Positions 7,050-15,111 of a DNA stretch of 64,000 nucleotides are shown here, one piece after another. Origin of the DNA: Desulfuromonadales bacterium (GTDB lineage Bacteria; Desulfobacterota; Desulfuromonadia; Desulfuromonadales; BM103); NCBI GenBank assembly GCA_030145205.1, contig JAQYVZ010000003.1, forward strand, positions 1-64,000, given 5' to 3'. The position numbers and the translations under genes were made by a program. Under the pieces are notes generated by a model. The model did not search any database, was not told the DNA's origin, and was given only the letters and a program-made list of their open reading frames with translations. Each line of letters opens with the position of its first letter. Position 1 is the first letter of the stretch.

Positions 7050-8345
7050 ATGAAGCACCTGTGTATGGCCCTGCTGGGTCTGTTGCTCTGCCTCAACAGT
7101 TTGTTGCCGTCTGCAAGTCTGGCGGAAACAACCGAGTTGCAGCGTCTGATCCAGACGGCCCTCCAGAACAATCCATCCCTGCTGGCCGCTGAGGCCGAGT
7201 GGCAACGCTCGACCCACAGCATTTTGCCGGCAAACAGTCTGGACGATCCAGTCCTCTCCCTCGCTCTGCTCAACCTCCCCGTCGATTCTCCACGTTTCGA
7301 CCGAACCCCAATGACCGGCGTCGAGATCCGTCTCTCCCAGAAGCTGCCCTTCCCCGGCAAACTGGCGTTGCGCGGCAAGGTCCAGGAGCAGAAGGCCGTC
7401 TGGCAGAAAGGTCTGTATGGCGAGAAACAGTTGCAGGTCGCTCGTCAGGTAAAGGATGCCTACTACCGCTACCAGCTGCAGTTGGAGACTCTGAAGATCC
7501 TGGCCGAGAACCGTAACCTTTTGAATGCCTTGGTCAAAACCCTTGAGGCGCAATATGCAACAGGACGCGCCTCACAACGCCAGGTCCTGCAGGCTCAGCA
7601 GCAGTTGACCCGGCTGCTGGACCGCATCCTAGTGGAACAGCAGAAGCAGGCCAGCCTTTCTGCCGAACTTGAAACCTTGACCGCTTCGGCGACGCTGCCG
7701 CTCGAGGAGGCGGCGCCCCTGCCCAGTCTCCTGTCGGAACTGCCCGATGCCGAGACCGCTCACCAGCTGGTCGAAAAAAACCGGCCCATGCTCACGGCCT
7801 ATCAGGCCTTGATCCAACAGAACCACCACGAAAAACAGCTGGCGGTTCTGGACGAGAAATCGGATTTCACTCTCTGGGCCGGTTACCGCTTCCGCGATGG
7901 CGGCGATATGGATGCTGTCGATGGTGCCGACTTTATCAGCGCCGGCGTCAGCTTCAATCTGCCATTCAATCAGAAGAAACGTCGGGCCGGTCAGGCCGTA
8001 GCCGACGCCGGTCTTCGCCAGGCGACCAGCGCTCGAGACAATTATCTCAATCAGTTGCGCTTCAATCTCGGCGAAGCCTTGCGCCGCATGACGCGCTCAC
8101 AGCAACAGCAGCAATTGTACGCAACGACACTGCTTCCCCAGTCCCGCCAGACCTGGCAAGCCGCAATCAATGACCTCCAGGTCGGCCAGGGAGATTATCG
8201 CACCACCCTGGATCTGCTGCTGCAACTCACGGACTACGAACTGGCCTACGCCACGCTGAAGACCGACTATTTGCGCAACCAAGCCTGGTATGAGTATGAA
8301 ACCGGGCAATGGCCGCTGCCGGATCAAAAGGAGAAGGTCAACTGA
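7050..8345 (+). CDS. TolC-family outer-membrane efflux protein (CusC/CzcC-like)
   Basis: This 431-residue protein has a Sec signal peptide (MKHLCMALLGLLLCLNSLLP, cut near ASLA|E) and two outer-membrane-efflux-protein repeats rich in heptad coiled coil. From family knowledge it forms the trimeric outer-membrane duct of a tripartite metal exporter. It is first in the order outer-membrane factor - adaptor - RND pump typical of cus/czc operons. I favour the ATG at 7050, which starts cleanly with the signal peptide; an in-frame GTG at 7032 adds six residues. Its stop overlaps the adaptor's start (TGATG), implying coupled translation. The metal is inferred from the pump. Confidence 0.9.
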   Translation: MKHLCMALLGLLLCLNSLLPSASLAETTELQRLIQTALQNNPSLLAAEAEWQRSTHSILPANSLDDPVLSLALLNLPVDSPRFDRTPMTGVEIRLSQKLPFPGKLALRGKVQEQKAVWQKGLYGEKQLQVARQVKDAYYRYQLQLETLKILAENRNLLNALVKTLEAQYATGRASQRQVLQAQQQLTRLLDRILVEQQKQASLSAELETLTASATLPLEEAAPLPSLLSELPDAETAHQLVEKNRPMLTAYQALIQQNHHEKQLAVLDEKSDFTLWAGYRFRDGGDMDAVDGADFISAGVSFNLPFNQKKRRAGQAVADAGLRQATSARDNYLNQLRFNLGEALRRMTRSQQQQQLYATTLLPQSRQTWQAAINDLQVGQGDYRTTLDLLLQLTDYELAYATLKTDYLRNQAWYEYETGQWPLPDQKEKVN

Positions 8346-9784
8346 TGAAACGGACCATGATGTTGCGGATTTTGATGCTGATTCTGTTGGCAGGCACCTT
8401 CTACGGTGGTTGGCTGCTCGGTCATCAGCCCTCGTCCGGGGCGCCGGCCGACACATCTTCCGCAGCCGCAGAGCACGCAGCGCACGCGGATGACGAGCTG
8501 CTCCAGTACACCTGCGGCATGCACCCCTGGGTCATCCTTGATGAACCGGGCATCTGTCCGATCTGCCAGATGGACCTGACCCCGTTGAGCAAAACAACCA
8601 GCTCCGGAGAAAAGCGGATCAAGCACTGGGTTGCCCCAATGGACCCAACCTATATTCGCGATGAACCGGGCAAGTCACCCATGGGTATGGACCTGGTTCC
8701 GGTTTACGAAAACGATTCTTCCGAATCTGCAATTTCGATCGACCCGGTCACAGCACAGAACATGGGCGTGCGCATCGCCCCGGTCGAGCAACGCGACCTG
8801 GTTAAAAGCATTCGCACTGTCGGCCTGGTTGACTATGAAGAACCGACCCAATACTCCGTCAACGCCAAAACCGATGGCTGGATTGAGCGTCTACACATCA
8901 ACGAGACCGGCATCTTCGTCAAGAAGCACCAGCCGCTACTGGAGATTTACAGCCCGGCGCTGGTCGCCGCCCAGGAAGAATACCTGCTCGCCCTGGACAA
9001 TCGCGAAACTTTAGCAAACAGTTCCTACCCGGAGATTCGGGACGGCGCGGAGCGGATGCTGCAGGCATCACAACGCCGTCTCAAGCTCTGGGATATTTCC
9101 GATCGCCAGATCGCCAGCCTGGAACAGACCCGCAAGGTTCGGAAGAGTCTGACGCTGTTCTCTCCCTATGCTGGCGTCATCACACATAAAAGCGCCACCG
9201 AGGGCATGTTCGTGAAGAGCGGTATGGAGCTGTTTCAGATCGCCGACCTGCGCAAGGTCTGGGTGCTTGCCGACATCTATGAATCGGAACTGGGGCTCGT
9301 CAAGATCGGACAGACCGCCGACATCATCCTGCCGTTTGTTGATGGTAAGACCGTGCAGGGCACTATTTCGCTGATCTACCCCTACGTCGAGCCAAAAACT
9401 CGCACGGTCAAGGCCCGTATCAATCTTGATAACCCCGACCTGGAACTCAAGCCGGACATGTACGTCAATGTCCGCCTGAAGACCGAACCGGCCCGCGACG
9501 TCCTGGCGATTCCGGCGGAAGCCATTCTGAATTCCGGGGAAGTACAGTCCGTGTTTGTCAGCCTCGGCGAGGGCAAATTCGAACCGCGCCGGGTGCAGAC
9601 CGGCCTCTACAGCGACGACGGTTATGTCGAAATTCGCGAGGGGCTGAGTGCTGATGAGCAGGTGGTGGTTTCGGCGCAGTTTATGCTCGATTCCGAAAGC
9701 CAGCTGCAGGAAGTGATCCGCAAGATGATGGCGGTTGATAATCCTGACGCTGCCGACGAAAAAGATCTCGAGGACCTGTTCTAA
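8345..9784 (+). CDS. RND efflux periplasmic adaptor with heavy-metal-binding domains (CusB-like)
   Basis: This 479-residue protein has one N-terminal membrane anchor or uncleaved signal (7-26). Two heavy-metal-binding (YHS-like) motifs follow: YTCGMHPWVILDEPGICPIC at 55-74, and a second at 95-121 containing APMDPTYIRDEPG and SPMGMDLVPVY. Next come barrel-sandwich, beta-barrel and membrane-proximal domains of the HlyD/CusB type. The first motif has the Cys/His/Met set (CGMH, CPIC, MD), while the second has lost its Cys and keeps only Met/Asp. The adaptor would pass periplasmic Cu(I)/Ag(I) to the pump. AAGGAG precedes the ATG at 8345, which overlaps the stop of the upstream gene. Confidence 0.92.
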   Translation: MKRTMMLRILMLILLAGTFYGGWLLGHQPSSGAPADTSSAAAEHAAHADDELLQYTCGMHPWVILDEPGICPICQMDLTPLSKTTSSGEKRIKHWVAPMDPTYIRDEPGKSPMGMDLVPVYENDSSESAISIDPVTAQNMGVRIAPVEQRDLVKSIRTVGLVDYEEPTQYSVNAKTDGWIERLHINETGIFVKKHQPLLEIYSPALVAAQEEYLLALDNRETLANSSYPEIRDGAERMLQASQRRLKLWDISDRQIASLEQTRKVRKSLTLFSPYAGVITHKSATEGMFVKSGMELFQIADLRKVWVLADIYESELGLVKIGQTADIILPFVDGKTVQGTISLIYPYVEPKTRTVKARINLDNPDLELKPDMYVNVRLKTEPARDVLAIPAEAILNSGEVQSVFVSLGEGKFEPRRVQTGLYSDDGYVEIREGLSADEQVVVSAQFMLDSESQLQEVIRKMMAVDNPDAADEKDLEDLF

Positions 9785-9811
9785 TGACGCACGCCTCTGA
9801 AGGGACACAAC

Positions 9812-12800
9812 ATGCTTGAAAAAATCATCAGCTGGTCGATCAAAAATCGATACCTGGTGATCGCCCTGACGGCCGTCGCCATTGCGCTGGGGCTCTATGC
9901 CCTCGAGCGTACGCCGATCGATGCGATTCCCGACCTGTCCGATGTCCAGGTGATCATCTTCACCGACTACCCAGGGCAGGCGCCGCAGGTGGTTGAAGAC
10001 CAGGTCACCTACCCGCTGACCACGCAGATGCTGGCGGTCCCCCATGCCAAGGTGGTGCGGGGCTACTCCTTCTTCGGCATGTCCTTCGTCTACATCATCT
10101 TCGAAGACGGCACCGACCTCTACTGGGCGCGTTCGCGCGTACTCGAATATCTCAACTACGCCTCGCGCAGCCTGCCGCCAGGCGTCTCGCCAAGCCTTGG
10201 TCCCGATGCCACCGGCGTCGGCTGGATCTACGAATATGTGCTGGAGAGCGATCGTCATGACTTGCAGCAGCTGCGCTCCATCCAGGACTGGTACCTCAAG
10301 TACGAGCTGACCGCCGTGGACGGTGTGTCTGAAGTCGCCAGCATCGGCGGCTACGTCAAGCAGTACCAGATCGAGATTGATCCGGACCGGCTGCTCGCCT
10401 ACCACCTGCCGCTCTCTGCGGTCAAAAAGGCGGTGCAGCGCAGCAACAGTGACGTCGGCGGCCGTCTGATCGAACTGGCGGAAACCGAGTACATGGTGCG
10501 TGGCCTCGGCTACATCCAATCGACGGCCGATCTGGAACAGGTCGTGGTCGGCACTGACGGCCGCGGCACGCCGATCTTGCTGCGCGACATCGGCCGGGTC
10601 TCGATCGGTCCGGAACTGCGGCGTGGTTTGGCAGACCTGGACGGCCGCGGTGAAGCGGCCGGCGGTATCATCGTCATGCGCTTCGGTGAGAACGCCCTGG
10701 AGACAATCGAGAACGTCAAAACCAAACTGGCGGAACTGCAAACCGGCCTGCCTGAAGGGGTCAGCATCACGCCGGTCTACGACCGCTCTGGCCTGATCCA
10801 CCGCGCCGTGTCTACCCTGAAGGAGAAGTTACTCGAAGAGAGCTTGGTGGTGGCACTGGTGACTGCCCTCTTCCTGTTCCACCTGCCGAGCTCACTGGTG
10901 GCAATTTTGACCCTGCCGGTAGCGATCCTGATGGCCTTTGTGATCATGGCGGCCCAGGGGATCAACGCCAACATCATGAGCCTGGGCGGCATTGCCATCG
11001 CCATCGGTGCGATGATCGACGCCGCCATCATCATGATCGAGAACGCCCACAAACATATCGAACGGGACGGCGGCAAAAAACCGCACTGGGATATCATCCG
11101 CGACGCATCAAAGGAAGTCGGTCCGACCCTGTTTTATTCGCTGCTGGTGATCACCATCTCATTTGTACCGGTGTTCGCCCTGCAGGAGCAGTCCGGCCGG
11201 CTGTTCAAGCCGCTGGCCTACACTAAGACCTACTCCATGGCCGCCGCCGCCCTGCTGTCGATCACCCTGGTGCCGGTACTGATGGGCTGGTTCGTACGCG
11301 GCAGGATCAAACCAGAGCACGCCAATCCAATCAACCGCATCCTGATCCGCGCCTACCATCCGCTGGTCGATATGGTACTGCGCTGGCGCAAGACCACCCT
11401 GCTGGTCGCCCTGTTGCTGGTTCTGTCGGCCGCCTGGCCACTGTCGAAGATGGGCTCTGAATTCATGCCGCCCCTCTACGAAGGGGACCTGCTCTACATG
11501 CCGACCACTCTGCCCGGCATCTCGGTCACCAAAGCGAAAGAACTGCTGCAGCAGACCGACCGCATCATTGCCACTTTCCCGGAAGTGGAGCGAGTCTTCG
11601 GCAAAGCAGGCCGCGCTGAAACGGCCACTGACCCGGCGCCGCTCTCCATGCTGGAAACCACCATCATGCTGAAACCGGAGGATGAGTGGCGTAAGGTCCC
11701 GGCCAGCCGCTTCTATTCCGACTGGCCGGATTCGCTGGAATGGGCCAAAGGGCTGCTGCGCAAAGTCATTCCGGAAGAAAAAGTGATCTCGCCGGATGAG
11801 CTGATCACCGAGCTCGATCAGGCAATCCAGTTTCCGGGGCTAACCAACGCCTGGACGATGCCGATCAAGACCCGCATCGACATGCTTTCGACCGGCATCA
11901 AGACGCCGGTCGGCATCAAGGTGATGGGCGATGACCTCGAAACCCTCAGCGACATCGGCGAACGGATCGAAGCCCTGATCCGCACCCTGCCCGGCACATT
12001 GAGCGCCTTCTCCGAGCGGGTCACCGGCGGCAACTATCTCGACTTTAAGGTCAAGCGGAACGAAGCGGCCCGTTACGGCCTGACTGTCGGCGACATTCAG
12101 GACGTGATCCAGTCCGCCATCGGCGGGATGAACGTCAGTCAGACGGTAGAAGGGCTGGAGCGCTACCCGATCAACATCCGCTACATGCGCGACTACCGCA
12201 ATAACCTGGAGGCCCTCGGCCGCGTTCTGGTGCCGCTGCCGAACGGCAAACACATCCCGGTCTCGCAAGTGGCCGACATCAGCTTCAGCAAAGGGCCGCC
12301 CGGCATCAAGAGCGAGAACGCCCGGCAGACAGCTTGGGTTTACGTGGACATCAAGGACATCGATGTCGGCACCTACGTTAAACAGGCCCGCGCGGCCGTC
12401 GCCGAACAGATCGACATTCCGATCGGCTACAGCATTGCCTGGAGCGGTCAGTACGAGTACATGGAATCCGCCCGCAAGCGGTTTACGCTGATCATTCCGC
12501 TGACTCTGCTGATCATCCTGCTGATCATCTACCTGAACACCCGGTCGATGATCAAGACCGGCATCGTGCTGCTGGCCGTGCCTTTCTCACTGGTCGGCGC
12601 CTTCTGGCTGATCTACTGGCTCGGCTACAACACCTCGGTGGCGGTCTGGGTCGGGGTGATCGCCCTGGCCGGACTGGATGCCGAGACCGGCGTGGTCATG
12701 CTGCTCTACCTCGACCTGGCCTACGACAAGTGGCGCAACAGCGGCCGCATGCTGACCCGCGGTGACCTGGTGCAGGCGATCCACCACGGTGCGGTCAAAC

Positions 12801-13090
12801 GCATCCGCCCGAAGGTGATGACCATCGCCGTGATCATTGCCGGCCTGCTGCCGATCATGTGGAGCCACGGCGCCGGGGCCGACGTCATGAAGCGGATTGC
12901 CGCCCCGATGGTCGGCGGTGTGGTCACTTCGGGCATCATGGAACTTTTAGTCTATCCCGTCATTTTCTTCCTCTGGCGGGGCAGACACCTCAAGAACACT
13001 GACGAACCCACAGCAACCTCGGAACCAGAAGAGGTCGGAACCAACCCAACCGGTCGCCTGGAAGCGGCCATCGAAAGGAGTACACCATGA
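9812..13090 (+). CDS. Cu/Ag-type heavy-metal RND efflux pump (CusA/SilA-like)
   Basis: This 1092-residue inner-membrane pump follows the HME-RND plan: a first helix at 13-32, a large periplasmic loop, helices around 335-500, a second loop and helices around 870-1045. The charged segment in the fourth helix, GAMIDAAIIMIENAHKHIE, fits the copper/silver subgroup; Zn/Co pumps have DFGxxVDGAVVMVEN-like sequence there. It exports monovalent copper or silver from periplasm or cytoplasm through the TolC-like duct using proton motive force. It lies 27 bases after the adaptor and overlaps the next gene by four bases (ATGA). The length is typical (1040-1100). Confidence 0.94.
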   Translation: MLEKIISWSIKNRYLVIALTAVAIALGLYALERTPIDAIPDLSDVQVIIFTDYPGQAPQVVEDQVTYPLTTQMLAVPHAKVVRGYSFFGMSFVYIIFEDGTDLYWARSRVLEYLNYASRSLPPGVSPSLGPDATGVGWIYEYVLESDRHDLQQLRSIQDWYLKYELTAVDGVSEVASIGGYVKQYQIEIDPDRLLAYHLPLSAVKKAVQRSNSDVGGRLIELAETEYMVRGLGYIQSTADLEQVVVGTDGRGTPILLRDIGRVSIGPELRRGLADLDGRGEAAGGIIVMRFGENALETIENVKTKLAELQTGLPEGVSITPVYDRSGLIHRAVSTLKEKLLEESLVVALVTALFLFHLPSSLVAILTLPVAILMAFVIMAAQGINANIMSLGGIAIAIGAMIDAAIIMIENAHKHIERDGGKKPHWDIIRDASKEVGPTLFYSLLVITISFVPVFALQEQSGRLFKPLAYTKTYSMAAAALLSITLVPVLMGWFVRGRIKPEHANPINRILIRAYHPLVDMVLRWRKTTLLVALLLVLSAAWPLSKMGSEFMPPLYEGDLLYMPTTLPGISVTKAKELLQQTDRIIATFPEVERVFGKAGRAETATDPAPLSMLETTIMLKPEDEWRKVPASRFYSDWPDSLEWAKGLLRKVIPEEKVISPDELITELDQAIQFPGLTNAWTMPIKTRIDMLSTGIKTPVGIKVMGDDLETLSDIGERIEALIRTLPGTLSAFSERVTGGNYLDFKVKRNEAARYGLTVGDIQDVIQSAIGGMNVSQTVEGLERYPINIRYMRDYRNNLEALGRVLVPLPNGKHIPVSQVADISFSKGPPGIKSENARQTAWVYVDIKDIDVGTYVKQARAAVAEQIDIPIGYSIAWSGQYEYMESARKRFTLIIPLTLLIILLIIYLNTRSMIKTGIVLLAVPFSLVGAFWLIYWLGYNTSVAVWVGVIALAGLDAETGVVMLLYLDLAYDKWRNSGRMLTRGDLVQAIHHGAVKRIRPKVMTIAVIIAGLLPIMWSHGAGADVMKRIAAPMVGGVVTSGIMELLVYPVIFFLWRGRHLKNTDEPTATSEPEEVGTNPTGRLEAAIERSTP

Positions 13091-13629
13091 AACGGATTAT
13101 TAAGACAGGATTGATGGCGGTCATGTTGGTCGCTGCAGGTAGCATGGCCCTCGCCTCGAACTGCCATGATGAGCCTAAAGGGCACGATATGAGTGCCACG
13201 GACGATGCCCATAAAGACCACAAGATGGAGAGCGGAAAACATGGCGACATGAACAAGAGCCACGACGGCATGGCGGCCAAAGGTGTCATGATGATGCTGG
13301 AGAACGCGACAGTCGATGGCGTAACCGGCATGGTTCACGTGAAGGATGTCAGTGCCGCAATGGCAAAGATGGGCATGGAAATCACTCACCACATCATGGT
13401 CAAGCTGGTCGATGAGAAAACCGGCGAACCGATCGAGACGGGTGCTGCCGCCGTTAAAATCAAGGGACCTGATGGCGAAAGTAGCGATGCCGTTAAAATG
13501 ATGCCGATGAGCGGCCAGTTCGGTGCAGACGTCACCCTTGCCCAGAAAGGTGTCAACACCTTTATCATGGGGACCAAACTGCCGGATGGTAAGAAGCGAA
13601 CCTTCGAGTTCAGCTTTGAGAACAAGTAA
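13087..13629 (+). CDS. Met/His-rich periplasmic protein of the Cu/Ag efflux operon
   Basis: This 180-residue protein has a Sec signal peptide (MKRIIKTGLMAVMLVAAGSMALA|S). Residues 25-65 are crowded with His, Met, Asp and Lys (HDMSATDDAHKDHKM, HGDMNKSHDGM, VMMML), a composition suited to periplasmic Cu(I)/Ag(I) binding. The second half is beta-rich (VKLVDEKTGEP, AAVKIKGPDGES), like a small immunoglobulin-type or YtkA-like domain. Position as the last, translationally coupled gene of the efflux operon makes a metallochaperone or metal-buffer role likely; this is inference. A strong terminator follows at 13641-13671. Confidence 0.85.
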   Translation: MKRIIKTGLMAVMLVAAGSMALASNCHDEPKGHDMSATDDAHKDHKMESGKHGDMNKSHDGMAAKGVMMMLENATVDGVTGMVHVKDVSAAMAKMGMEITHHIMVKLVDEKTGEPIETGAAAVKIKGPDGESSDAVKMMPMSGQFGADVTLAQKGVNTFIMGTKLPDGKKRTFEFSFENK

Positions 13630-13640
13630 AAATTAAAACC

Positions 13641-13671
13641 AAAGCGGGCCAGAATCTGGCCCGCTTTTTTA
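13641..13671 (+). terminator. Intrinsic terminator of the Cu/Ag efflux operon
   Basis: AAAGCGGGCCAGA (13641-13653) pairs with TCTGGCCCGCTTT, followed by six T. It lies twelve bases after the last gene of the operon. Confidence 0.92.
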
Positions 13672-13998
13672 ATGGTTTCTCTCGTACGATTTTCTTTATC
13701 GAAACATTCCCACCAAATGTCACGCCTTCACCTTTATACGCGGATTCCGTCTCAACAGATGGCGGGCTCTTCTCCCTCTTGCGGACCCATAGCGTGAAGT
13801 CCACACAGCCTGCCTACGGTTACCAAAGGAGAGGCAGAGCGTTGAATTATCGTAGGAAATTGACATCCTGGCTTTATGAGATAAGGTGTTCTTAACGTTA
13901 CTGCGCATATGTTCAGAGAAGCTAATCTGTTGAAATTGAGAAAGCCACGGGTCAGGCTATGTCGCCCTGAAAAGATCGTCGGACAGAAGGAGGAAAAT
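13672..13998. other. Intergenic region with promoter for the small secreted-protein genes
   Basis: No gene is supported here. A good sigma-70 promoter is visible: TTGACA at 13860-13865, a 16-base spacer and TAAGGT at 13882-13887. The stretch 13740-13850 has several short GC-rich complementary pieces but no fold that I can assign to a known RNA family. Confidence 0.5.
13860..13887 (+). promoter_or_regulatory. Sigma-70 promoter
   Basis: TTGACA (13860-13865), 16-base spacer, TAAGGT (13882-13887). It would start transcription about 100 bases before the gene at 13999. Confidence 0.55.
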
Positions 13999-14343
13999 AT
14001 GAGAATTCTCAAGCAAACCACGGCCCTTCTTTCGATCCTTTTATTCCTGCTCTGTTTTGCAAATACGACATTTGGATTCAATCCCCAGCCCGAACCACCT
14101 GGGGCACTCGCTAACCCCCAGCAACAGGTAAACCCGACCGCGCAGGAACCACTCGACAAACAAGCGCCCATGAGCCTGCAACAGCAGGTCGCACCTGGTG
14201 CTGAAAAAATGGATGATGAAGAAGATCCTCCTGTTCAGACGAAAGGTGACAAGCTTCAACGTCTGCCAGGGGCAAGGAAAATGATTGATCCTGGAGAAGA
14301 TGGCAAAAAGTTTTTGCCGACCACAAGCCCCCTGCAGCAATAA
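13999..14343 (+). CDS. Small secreted Pro/Gln-rich protein, unknown function
   Basis: This 114-residue protein has a Sec signal peptide (MRILKQTTALLSILLFLLCF, cut near TTFG|F). The mature part starts FNPQPEPPG and is rich in Pro, Gln, Asp and Lys with no predicted fold; it is probably disordered. The short FNPQPEPP motif at the mature N-terminus is one I associate with small exported proteins of Geobacter relatives, without a known job. AGGAGG precedes the ATG at 13999; a longer frame starting at 13909 has no ribosome site and a non-signal N-terminus. It sits 125 bases before another small secreted protein. Confidence 0.75.
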   Translation: MRILKQTTALLSILLFLLCFANTTFGFNPQPEPPGALANPQQQVNPTAQEPLDKQAPMSLQQQVAPGAEKMDDEEDPPVQTKGDKLQRLPGARKMIDPGEDGKKFLPTTSPLQQ

Positions 14344-14467
14344 CTGCCGAGGAACTTGATTGATCGCTATTTTCTCAAGCACTGCTTAACCGGCGTTTCC
14401 AGAACAAGCCATTACGGGAAACGTGGGTATTCTACCGCACAGATTTCAATCTTGAAGGGATTGCCCT

Positions 14468-14923
14468 ATGCGTTTTAAAAAATGCACCTGTTTGCTGTTG
14501 GCATTGTTATTGTGCCTGCCGGTTTTGGTATCTGCTCAAGGGCTGAATATCAAACAGTTCAGGAAGCCGGTTACGGCCCCGCTTACAGTTCAAATCAACA
14601 ATATCCTCAAAGACAAAATTGAAATACAGTTTCGGGTAAATTGCAGGGCAGAGATAAGATGGTATGGGGCTCCAAAAACTTACGGGACAGTCTGGCTCAG
14701 CGTCTGCAAACCGGATAAGAAAATCTGTGGTGGAGGTTTTCCAGTCAGAAATGCCGGGGCCTACAGCGAATTCAGGCCGACCCAATCCATGACCGGTCAG
14801 GATTGGGTCATCAAAGTTTCTACCGAAGACAAGAAGTATAATGGATTCAGCAATACCTTCTTTGTTGATGGCATGCTGCCTCCCTGCTGTGCCGATGGAT
14901 GGCTACTTCCCCCTTGCCCTTAG
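14468..14923 (+). CDS. Secreted protein of unknown function, Cys-containing
   Basis: This 151-residue protein has a Sec signal peptide (MRFKKCTCLLLALLLCLPVLVSA|Q). The mature part has beta-type alternation and five or more Cys (VNCRAEIRW, SVCKPDKKICGGG, MLPPCCADGW, PPCP at the end), consistent with disulfides in the periplasm or outside. I do not recognise a domain. The ribosome site GAAGGG lies upstream. A hairpin made of CGTTTCC/GGAAACG lies in the leader (14393-14425). A terminator follows at 14981-15013. It is probably expressed with, or in parallel to, the Pro-rich protein upstream. Confidence 0.78.
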   Translation: MRFKKCTCLLLALLLCLPVLVSAQGLNIKQFRKPVTAPLTVQINNILKDKIEIQFRVNCRAEIRWYGAPKTYGTVWLSVCKPDKKICGGGFPVRNAGAYSEFRPTQSMTGQDWVIKVSTEDKKYNGFSNTFFVDGMLPPCCADGWLLPPCP

Positions 14924-14980
14924 CATCTCTCCCCGGGATTGCCCTTCGAGGGTGGCTGTCTCTGAACACGCCAAACAAAC

Positions 14981-15013
14981 AAAAAGAGCTGATGGCACCC
15001 ATCAGCTCTTTTC
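14981..15013. terminator. Bidirectional intrinsic terminator between convergent genes
   Basis: AAAAGAGCTGATGG pairs with CCATCAGCTCTTTT, with A and T runs on the two sides. It separates the plus-strand secreted-protein gene from the minus-strand glutamate synthase operon. Confidence 0.88.
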
Positions 15014-15111
15014 TTCCAATTTTCCAGCATTTCAGTCCAACATCAATCTGTGTCGTGAACGGCACGGCATGAACGCTGTCATCCCGCCAACAATCATGCG
15101 CTCTGAATCTC

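Noticed and set aside
6527-7050. Sigma-54 promoter (TGGCAC-N5-TTGC) before the Cu/Ag efflux operon
   Set aside because: The closest match, TTGGCATAACTCGTGAT near 6960, lacks the -12 TGC, so a link to the NtrC-type regulator is not supported by sequence.
9068-10801. Minus-strand frame of 577 codons opposite the efflux genes
   Set aside because: Both plus-strand genes are unmistakable members of the adaptor and RND families; the antisense frame arises from codon bias.
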